Part shown: positions 10,401 to 17,855 of the stretch, piece by piece | Position numbering within the stretch: the stretch's first letter is position 1 | Layout of the letters: each line of letters begins with the position of its first letter | NCBI GenBank assembly: GCA_036940085.1 | Contig: JALLBK010000371.1 | Coordinates: 1 to 20,512, forward strand | Direction of reading: 5' to 3' | Origin: Discostella pseudostelligera | Taxonomy: Eukaryota > Bacillariophyta > Thalassiosirophyceae > Thalassiosirales > Thalassiosiraceae | Length of the DNA stretch: 20,512 nucleotides | Notes under the pieces: model-generated | What the model saw: the letters and a program-made list of their open reading frames with translations, nothing else | The model's database searches: none | What the model was told of the DNA's origin: nothing | Position numbers and translations under genes: made by a program

Positions 10401-13400
10401 AGAGATGTACCACGAGAAGATGAGAAGAAAGAAAGCGAGCCAGATCCGAGGTCGGCTCTCCATATGATGCTTAGCAAACGACTTTCTTCTTCCCGATACG
10501 ACCAACCAACTACTAGTCAGAAAACACAGTACAATGACAAAACTGAAGACTCAATAACATCTCTTACGTCAACGGCGTCCCAATTATCACCAGCGGAACG
10601 TGAAGAAAGCGAGCCAGACCCAAGAACGGCTCTCAATGTCATGTTGAGCAAACGAGCTCCTCCTCCGGCGAAAGAATCAACAGTTGGAGCATGTGACCAG
10701 GACGAGGAAGAAGTGAATCCCGATCCAAAAGCAGCGCTCATGGAAATGTTGAGTAAACGAGCTCCTTCCACGGCAAAACAATCGACAGTTGATGTAGTTG
10801 ACCAGGAAGAGGCCGAAGCGGAACCAAATCCGAGAGCAGCGCTCATGGTAATGTTGAGCAAACGAGCTCCTCCTCGTTCGGAGAAGGAATCGACAGTTGA
10901 TGCAGTTGGCCAGGAAGACCCCGAAGCGGAACTAAATCCGAGAGCAGCGCTCATGGCAATGTTGAATAAACGAGCTTCTCCTTCGGAGAAGGAGTCCACC
11001 TCTGCTGATGTCAAACAGGTCGAGGAAGAAGTGGATTCCAATCCGAGAGCAGCGCTTATGGCAATGTTGAGGAAACGATCTCCTCCTCCTTCGGCAGACG
11101 ACTCGACAGTTGAAGCATGTCGCCAGGATGAGGAAAAAATAGAACCAAATCCAAGAGCAGTGCTCATGTCAACAGTTGATGCAGTTGACGAAGACGAGGA
11201 ACCAAATCCAAGAGCAGCGCTCATGAAAATGTTGAGCAAACGAGCTCCTCCTCCGGAGAAGGAATCGACAGTAGAAGTAGTTGACCATGACGATGAACAA
11301 GCGGATCCGAGAGCAGCGCTCATGGCAATGTTCAGTAAACGAGCTCCTCCTCCAGAAAAGGAAGCTACTACTGCTAATGTCGATCAGGTCGAGGAAGAAG
11401 TGGAACCAAATCCGAGAACAGAGCTCATGAAAATGTTGAGAAAACGAGCTCCTCCCCCGGAGAAGGAATCGACAGATGATGCAGTTGACGAAGACGAGGA
11501 ACCAAATCCAAGAGCAGCGCTCATGGCAATGTTGAGCAAACGAGCTCCACCTCCGGCGAAGGAATCGGCAGTTGAAGTGGCCGATCAGGGCGAAGAAAAA
11601 GTGGATCCCAATCCGAGAACAGCGCTCATGGCAATGTTGAGCAAACGAGCTCCTCCTCCTTCGGNTGACCAGGGCGAAGAAAAAGTGGAACCAAACCCGA
11701 GAGCAGCGCTCATGGCAATGCTGAGCGAACGAGCTCTTCCTCCTGCGGCTAAAGCAGGCGATCGGGAAGATGAAGAAGTCGAGAATCCAAGATCGGCGCT
11801 CATGGCAATGTTGAACAAGCGAGTACCTGATTCGGTGCAAGATCGAACCAGTGTTATGAAAGTGATCGGCGGTCCCCGAAGTGATGAGACGAACGCTGAT
11901 CAGGAGAACGATTCCCATGCGGTCGATCTACCGACGATTAGAGATGACTCTCGGTTTGCCAAATACTTCAAAATGCTGAAAATGGTGAGTCAATGATATC
12001 TTTTATTGTCGTTTTTCTGCCGTCCCTGTTACACTTTGCTAATTCATTATTATTCTTAATAAAGGGTTTGCCAATCGGAGCAGTAAAAAATTCAATGCAG
12101 AGAGATCAACAAGATCCAACTATTATGGATTTAGACCCAGATAAATCGCTTGACAGCCAACGCCCGCCGGAAAAAATAGATGACGATGGGCCCCCACTGA
12201 ATAAAGACCCTGCGTACGAGAAATACTTTAGAATGTTGAAAATGGTAAGCATTTACGATCCTGTATTCATGTCGGTTGTCTTAGTCATAGAGCTCAATAT
12301 ATTTTATATCTGCAAGGGGCTTTCCGTTGATGCTGTGAAGAATGCTATGCAACGTGATGGACTTGACCCCAAAATTATGGATCTTGATCCCCAGAAGCCA
12401 GTGTCCAGCCAGATGAAAAGAGATGCCGATGATCCTCCTTTGAAGGATGACCCGAAGTACAACAAATATTTTAAGATGCTGAAAATGGTCAGTAACATTT
12501 GTTCACTTGTTGCATCATTATTTAACACGTACTTACCCCTATGCCTTCTATTCGATCCAATGCAGGGACTTCCTTTGGGGGCTGTCAAGAACGCATTGCA
12601 GCGCGATGGGCTTGATCCTTCGGTTATGGACCTTGATCCAGAACGATCAGTTGCTAGCCAAACCAGAGTGGAGGAGGAAATAGTTGATAAGGATCCACCA
12701 CTGAAAGAGGATCCGGCATACAGGTGAGCAACTGCTTTTCATGTGCGTTTTTATCATCCTTTCGGCTGGGACTAAATGTGACACCTCATATCGATCTAAT
12801 ACAGCAAATACTTCAAAATGTTGAAGATGGTAAGAATATCACGTCATGCGCAGCTTATATCTTATAGCATATGCTATGTATCACTTACACGTTTGTTCGA
12901 TTATTGCAGGGGTTGCCGAAAGGAGCTGTTCAGAATGCTCTGCAACGTGATGGGCTTGATCCTTCCATTATGGACCTTGATCCAGACGTCTCTGTCAGAA
13001 GCCAGATTGGCAAAGAGAAAGACAACGACCCACCTCTTAAAGACGACCCCAAGTACAGTAAATACTTTAAGATGCTGAGCATGGTGAGCAACAATCTTGT
13101 TGTGGTGTTGTGCTTACATAACTTGGTCTCCTTAGAGCACTGCGCTTACTCATCTGTTGACCTACTTTTACGATCAGGGACTTCCTATGGGCGCTGTCAA
13201 GAACTCTTTGCAGCGTGATGGGCTTGATCCGTCGATTATGGATCTTAGCCCAGAAAAATCGGTGGCCAGCCAGCTTAAGAAAGATGAAGAATCAATCAAC
13301 AATGAATCTGGTGATAAGATGCAGCCCCAAAAGCCAAACGTGAGACGCAAGAAAATATATTGGAGTCCAATAGAAGAATCGAAGATTGACGATAATTCAT

Positions 13401-16400
13401 TGTGGTCGATGATTAAGGGGAAGTTCGATTTTGAATCTCTCAAGGTTGACCAAGATGAGTTCGAAAGCTTGTTTACTGATACCTCCAATTCAGCAGACAA
13501 GAAAAAAATTGTATTGGAGAAACCCAAGGAATCGAAGCAGAAGAAGAGTGTGCAAGTGATTGATGCGAAGCGTGGAATGAATGGCGGTATCATCCTTGCG
13601 AGAATAAAAATTGAATACGCTGCTTTGGCAGAAATGGTTTCAGACATGTAAGTGGTCTTTTGTAATTTCGTGTCTATATTTCTCTTCGTGCTGACACACC
13701 CGTCACTGTGATGTTTGGCTTTCACAACGTTGTTGGCATCAGGGACTGTGGGGAGCTTGATGACACTCAGTTGAAGGCATTGAGAGAGTTTCTTCCGACG
13801 AAAGAAGAGAGATTTGCTATTGAGGGGTACATCAAGCAATCTTCATCATCAGCAGAAGCAAAGGAAGCTGCAATTAATGATTTGTGTGCATGCGAAAAGT
13901 ATATGCTTGCTATGATTAATGTCGCCATGGCAGATGAAAAATTTGAGTGTATGCTCTTCAAATATCAATTCGACAATAAATTGAAGGAACTCATGCATGG
14001 TGTCGCGACTTTGATCAATGCGTGCGACGAAGTACAGAAGTCAGTGCGCCTGAGGAAGCTTATGGCCATGATTTTGATGTTAGGAAACCAGATCAACACT
14101 GGTGGTAGTGGTAGGATGGCTCATGGGTTTACGCTCGATGCGCTGCTCAAACTTGACGAGGTGAGCTGCTTAGCAGTTATTGGACAAAATCTTTCTTCGG
14201 CCTAAATTCCTCATTGATTCATTCATATCATATTGAACGTAGGCCAAGGCTTTTGATAAAAAAACGAGTGTACTCCAGTACTTGGTAAAATTGGTGAAGG
14301 ACAATGACCCCGATCTCCTTAACGTTCATAAAGAACTGCCATCTATCGGCCCAGCTGAAAATGTTATTATCGATGGGTTGGTATCTGAGTTGAGAGAGCT
14401 GAATGACCGATTGGTTAGTGTGAAGGAAACTGCTACTCTGGAAGGAAATCGACTAAGGGAAGGGAAAATCAATGAACGAAGAGAATCAAACTGTGATAAA
14501 CCGCGCCATCAGAAGGTATCAAGCCTGGATAAACTGCGTCAACAGAAGACAAAGATTAAGGATATTGACGGAGTGCACATGTACAATATAGCGCTACCAT
14601 CTGACCAGACAGCGATGGAGAAGTTTGCTCAGTATGCAGAAAAGCGTACCGAGGAATTGTTTGCCCGAATAGATGATGCGCAAGAAAATTTTAAGGGGGT
14701 CTTGACCTACTTCGGAGAAAATCCAGCGATGAACAGCACCGATTTCTTTGGCACATTGAACAAATTTGTTGCTGCTTTCGACTCTGCTTTGGAGATTGTA
14801 AAAAGGATCGAAGCATTAGAAATCGCTGAAGAAAAGAAAGCTGCGGCCAAACGTGCCAAGGAAGCGATGAAAGCCAAGTCTATTGTGAACGAAGTAAAGC
14901 AAAAACCAGGTCTCGTTTCGCAGCCGTCAAAGGGTAAATTGGATTTATCCGGGCAACGAAAGAAATTTGCGGATCGTAAGTTCGTGTTGATAAAGTCTCA
15001 TCGCATTGTCGATTGTCTCTGTTTGTCTTCTCACTATCAATGATCTTACTGCTTTCTCCAGCATTCGCTGATCCCGGTGCAGATGCTCCGCTCGTTACAG
15101 ATCAGAAAGCTGATGCAAAGGCTAGTCCAATAACGGAGCCCATACATAGAGAGGATAATGAAGTGACTGCAAAAGGGCTTAACCCAAGCGTGGCTCTCAT
15201 GGAGATGCTAAACAAACGTCAGCCGAAGGTAGAAGCCATGGCCTTCGAGCAGAAGGACGAAGGAGCGGTCCTAGACCCAAGGGTTGCTCTCGCGACGATG
15301 CTTAGTAAACGAGCACCTCCATCAGTCGGACCGAACTGTGGCTCAGTGCCACCTCGTTTAGATACTGATGAAGAAAGTCCTGCGCATCAGTCTACGTCAA
15401 CTGCGCCCCCCATGCCACTTTCACCCGTTCCCATCAGTAACGCCAATTTGAGTCAGCCTGGCTCTCCATTATCATACGAAAAGCAACTTAATCCAGAAAG
15501 TCCTGTGATCAACGGATTCTTTCCAGCCACAACTCGTCACATACGAAAGCATAGCAAGCTAGACGATGAGAAGCACAGCGAAAGGGGGGCGAGATACGAA
15601 AATAAGACATCATCTAACGCTCGTGGTGGTAGAGTGGCAGAGTCGACCAGTTCGCCGCCGTCTCCTTTGGCTCAAGAAACCAACATATATCTGCCCGAGA
15701 TTCCGTCATCGTCAAACTCACCTGAGCCTCCAGAATTAAAACGCATCAGCAATCCAAGCGCTGCTGTACAAACGAATTATGAAGCCAGTGGTAAGGGACT
15801 GTATGATAATTCTTTTTGCTTGTTCATGATCGACTTTAGCTAACGTGGTATTTACCAAAGACTGTAACCCACCGATGAATGAGTCTTCAACTCAATCCTC
15901 AAATATATTAGAAAGGCTTGTTCCTGCTGGCGCTGCTTTAAACAGCGAATCTTTGGCTGCAAAAGCCACGAGTGACATGGAGAATACAGATGGTAAGGTG
16001 CCGCCAGCTGCCATGCGCAGACATAACGACAAACTTCGAAATCGAGGTGGGGGTTCAATGAGTATTGCGGCTATGGCGGCGGCTGCAGCCCGGGAGAAGA
16101 ATGCCAAGTCAATCGCATTGACTTCATCGTCAACTGCTGCAATCGATGATGATGATGCTACTCTTCCAGTTCACAGTCAGCTACCCATAGATAAATCCCC
16201 GGCAAATCATGCTGATCTGTCAACTGTCACTTACGCATGTGTAGCCTGTGGCAAACGTTTGGATAAATCTCAGTTCTCAAAGAACCAGCTTACAAAATAT
16301 GATAAACTGAGGTGCAAAAAGTGCTGTAAGGCGCAGCGACCAGCGCAACTTGACCCGAATCCGTCAAACGAAGAAGTGGCAGTTCCGATAAATGATACAA

Positions 16401-16840
16401 CCTCCTGCACCGCTCAAGATACTCCTGCATTATCAGAGAAGGAGGATACAATTAATGACCCAAATACTGCAGATGAGAACGAGCTTTTGGTGGAGCGGCA
16501 GGCAAGTCAAAAAGAGATACTCGCCGTCAATAATGATTATCCTGATGAGATGCGCAGTAAAGTGGTGTTAGACAATTCTGACACTGATGTGGCTGAAATC
16601 AACTGTGGAATTGGGCTGCCTTCAACGTCAACCGGCGTAATTGGTGATGATGACAAAGGATTACATAGTCGACTGCTCACGGAACATTCCCTGACAAAGC
16701 AACCTGTTTCATCATCGTTCAAATGCATTTGTTCAGCCTGTGGAAAGCAGTTGGAAAAATCTCATTTCTCAAAGAACCAACTTACAAAGGCGAAGAAGAA
16801 TGGGATTGTCAGGTGCAAAAAATGCATTGCGGCGCAATGA
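4431..16840 (+). CDS. giant formin: PTEN-like/C2, tandem linear-motif repeats, FH2 and C-terminal Stc1-like fingers
   Basis: Eleven exons: 4431-11984, 12065-12244, 12317-12487, 12566-12723, 12805-12829, 12910-13083, 13178-13647, 13743-14160, 14243-14975, 15062-15790, 15840-16840; about 3,870 residues. All introns are GT-AG (49-95 bases) and all phases match. The start is the first ATG of the long frame (AAATCATGG). Order: acidic N-terminus with proline-rich repeats (1-600); PTEN-like phosphatase with inserted loops (about 630-940, P-loop C851 to R857); PTEN-type C2 (about 943-1092); disordered Ser/Thr/Glu linker; AALERR repeats (about 1632-1800); ALMxMLxKR repeats (about 2003-2462); KYFKMLKM-GLP repeats (about 2510-2790); FH2 (about 2810-3263, LGNQIN at 3024-3029); two more ALMxML copies; two four-cysteine fingers (C3671-C3699, C3835-C3866). 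FH2 domains nucleate and processively elongate actin filaments as dimers. PTEN-like domains are known in plant class II formins. No poly-Pro FH1 precedes FH2. One ambiguous base lies at 11665. Splice sites are predicted, not verified. Confidence 0.85.
4680..5930 (+). repeat. imperfect acidic/proline-rich repeats in the formin N-terminus
   Basis: Three imperfect copies of one module are seen, beginning near 4858, 5315 and 5650. Each has TSQ or ASQ, then IDDxNxxSD, a proline cluster of the type PPLPTLPLP, an Asp/Asn-rich stretch, ATN(D/E), and PIHGS. Copies two and three share a further SQEN-TTxTSTDND extension. A preceding segment (DVVV-PPSSS-NQGG) is duplicated near 4705 and 5150. CAG/CAA and GAT trinucleotide runs lie throughout, suggesting slippage plus segmental duplication. 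The proline clusters could be ligands for profilin, SH3 or EVH1 proteins; that is inference. Confidence 0.75.
6310..7706 (+). other. PTEN-like phosphatase plus PTEN-type C2 module of the formin
   Basis: From IHELVSYLEKRHARRYLLVNVS (near residue 630) the sequence follows the PTEN/tensin phosphatase pattern but with three long Asn/Gly/Ser-rich insertions before the catalytic loop and one after it. The loop is VYCGNGKTRTGV: the C-x5-R-T core is intact (C851, R857, T858), whereas the usual His before the Cys is Tyr and the expected WPD-loop region reads HLPWGSP with no Asp. Next come SLRQFFRNFDELVYR and the C2 part: HPEPILLSSIQLKGVP, IWEHGD and then LFRYVNCPHFLREG with hydrophobic strands to about residue 1092. 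The C2 domain of PTEN binds acidic membranes; here this would place the formin at a membrane. Activity on phosphoinositides is uncertain. Confidence 0.75.
9324..9836 (+). repeat. four AATAALERR-type repeats in the formin
   Basis: Four copies spaced by about 140-150 bases: near 9330, 9478, 9619 and 9769. The core is (I/V)(L/I)xxAA(T/A)AALER(R/K)xR, the last three preceded by a charged stretch ending in RDI or RDV and the middle ones followed by NLPSAxDD or a variant. Each core would form a short amphipathic helix with a basic end. A related Ala-rich helix, MSIAAMAAAAAREKN, occurs once more near 16057-16107. I know no named domain for it. Confidence 0.8.
10433..11829 (+). repeat. tandem array of about 14 ALMxMLxKR-PPP motifs, period about 105 bases
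   Basis: The unit is an acidic linker of about 15-20 residues followed by (N/D)PRxALMxMLxKRAPPP. I count 14 units, the first two near 10436 and 10612 and the last near 11785. Unit 7 (near 11145-11170) is cut after ALM and runs straight into the next linker, so its core is lost; unit 12 has a shortened linker around the ambiguous base at 11665. Degenerate copies (for example PTVTLMSLLSKETPP near 10180) precede the array. The core should form a short amphipathic helix with a basic cap. The first half resembles the helix of actin-binding WH2 motifs, but the LKK(T/V) part is absent, so actin binding is only a hypothesis. Confidence 0.85.
11951..13280 (+). repeat. five KYFKMLKM-GLP repeats, one exon per repeat
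   Basis: Five copies of a 57-60 residue unit: KYFKMLKM, then GLPxGAVxNAxQRDG, LDPxIMDLDP, xxSxxSQ, a variable linker, and DPPLKDDPxY leading into the next copy. The intron always falls between the ATG of KM and the GG of the following Gly, in phase 0, giving exons 12065-12244, 12317-12487, 12566-12829 (split once more), 12910-13083 and the start of 13178-13647. Similar YxKMLKxGxP and GLDP motifs occur in WASH-complex subunit CCDC53 and in other actin regulators, as I recall the families; the function of the motif there is not well defined. The fourth unit ends with SKYFKMLKM encoded by a separate 25-base exon. Confidence 0.85.
12805..12829 (+). other. 25-base micro-exon of the formin
   Basis: The preceding exon ends at 12723 with TAC AG before GTGAGC, and the array demands KYFKMLKM before the next GLP exon at 12910. 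Exactly that peptide, with a Ser completed across the junction, is encoded at 12805-12829 between an ACAG acceptor and a GTAAGA donor. Frame and homology to the other four units agree. Confidence 0.85.
13340..14890 (+). other. FH2 domain of the formin (exons 7-9)
   Basis: The domain begins with RRKKIYWSPI (W2816) and continues through the lasso and linker, NGGIILARIK (the conserved Ile-containing actin contact region), LCACEKYMLAMINV, the hallmark LGNQIN-GG-GFTLDALLKL (3024 onward), AKAFDKKTSVLQYLVKLV, and the C-terminal helix FFGTLNKFVAAFDSALE, ending in a charged coiled coil near residue 3263. It appears full length, with a short Ser/Ala insertion near 13840-13865. The exon 8/9 junction lies between KLDE and AKAF. 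An Ile and a Lys that contact actin in yeast Bni1 appear to have equivalents here, suggesting an active domain. Confidence 0.92.
15172..15321 (+). repeat. two further ALMxMLxKR motifs after FH2
   Basis: LNPSVALMEMLNKRQP (near 15175-15225) and LDPRVALATMLSKRAPP (near 15268-15318) repeat the motif of the large array before FH2, with a similar spacing of about 95 bases. They lie in exon 10, in the position where many formins carry a C-terminal regulatory or WH2-like motif. Confidence 0.8.
16232..16837 (+). other. two C-terminal four-cysteine fingers resembling Stc1 domains
   Basis: Finger 1 is C3671-x2-C3674-x21-C3696-x2-C3699; finger 2 is C3835-x2-C3838-x24-C3863-x2-C3866, four residues before the stop. 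Both share CGKxL-KS-FSKNQLTK and RCKKC, so they are a duplicate pair. The pattern CxxCGK, FSxxQ and CxxC resembles the Stc1 domain, known from the fission-yeast RNAi/heterochromatin linker Stc1 and seen in many algal proteins; this assignment is from memory. Zinc binding is likely from the cysteine spacing. The stop codon lies immediately after the second finger in sequence homologous to coding sequence after the first. Confidence 0.65.
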
Positions 16841-17855
16841 CCAGCGCAACTGGAGCCGAGTCCGTGAAGTAGCACAATCGTACAAAAGAGGGCGCAAACT
16901 CTTGACCAAAAACACAGCTGGGTGTGGCAGCTACTACTGCCCCGATCATGACACCAGATTTAATGAATCGCCTGGAAAGCAAAGGCATCTTCTCATCTCA
17001 TGAAGAAGCCTTTCTATCATCACATAAATTAACTATAATAATACTCATGTACATGAACGTCTTGAGTTTGGAACGAACGTCGATGGATGACAGATTCAAA
17101 AAGCATGTGTTCATTACTTATCCACATCATTTGAGCCTCCACAAGGTTTGGCTTTGATTTCTTGTCAACATACATTCTCGTCTCCTTGGCATTGCCATCG
17201 GCAATCGGCTGCAGACTGCAGGATGGTCCTGACATGATAGTACATAACTCTCTCTTGCCCTCTGCAGCATTCCTTCAGCGTTCAGCGTGCATGCATCCTG
17301 ACTTCATCCTCAGCTTGCATATTGGAAACACTAATCCTCAGCTTCGTCTTGTGTCAGTTTTGCTGAGGAGGAGCCTCACCCTCAGCTTCCTCGGTAACTC
17401 CTTGCCTTCTTGCACCACTCATGATCAGCTTCTTCTCTTGGTACATCCCACCTCCACTACTTGCATCATTCTTCCTCCTCAACAGGAAGTAGGTGCAACT
17501 TGCTATTGCATCAGTCTGCAGCTTGCAGGGTGTACCATTGCACCTTGCCTTTGGGTGCCCCGCCATTCTTTGTAGGACATGACCTAAACTTACTAGTAGT
17601 AGAACATCATCACAACTCCACTTCTCTTCTCCTCCACTTGGACTCAGCTTGGTGGTAATGCTGAGATCAGCAATCACATCACTCCTCATTTTCTTGCAGC
17701 AGCTGCTTGTTAAATGCACTCCTCCTCATCATCTTATTGAACACACATCACTCTTCAGCAGCTTGTAATATGATCCTCAATCCTCACCTGATCCTTGATC
17801 ATCAGCTTTGTACTTTTGAAACACTCCTCCTCTTCTTCTCAACCAACTAAGAAAG
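16841..17855. other. downstream region without a recognised gene
   Basis: The first 30 bases are homologous to coding sequence after finger 1, then stops interrupt. From about 16906 another frame reads GVAATTAPIMTPDLMNRLES and stays open to 17155, but it has no visible splice link to the formin. From about 17300 to 17820 the + strand is pyrimidine-rich, with the hexamer CAGCTT eight times. Open frames of 121-137 codons on both strands there show no recognisable protein. I see no RNA gene. Confidence 0.5.

Noticed and set aside
10517..11918. Long minus-strand open frames (up to 268 codons) across the ALMxML repeat array
   Set aside because: They mirror the repeat period of the sense frame and carry Ser/Phe-rich antisense translation; they are shadows of the formin.
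17354..17719. 121-codon minus-strand frame as a gene
   Set aside because: No recognisable motif, and it lies in a repetitive pyrimidine-rich stretch; likely chance.
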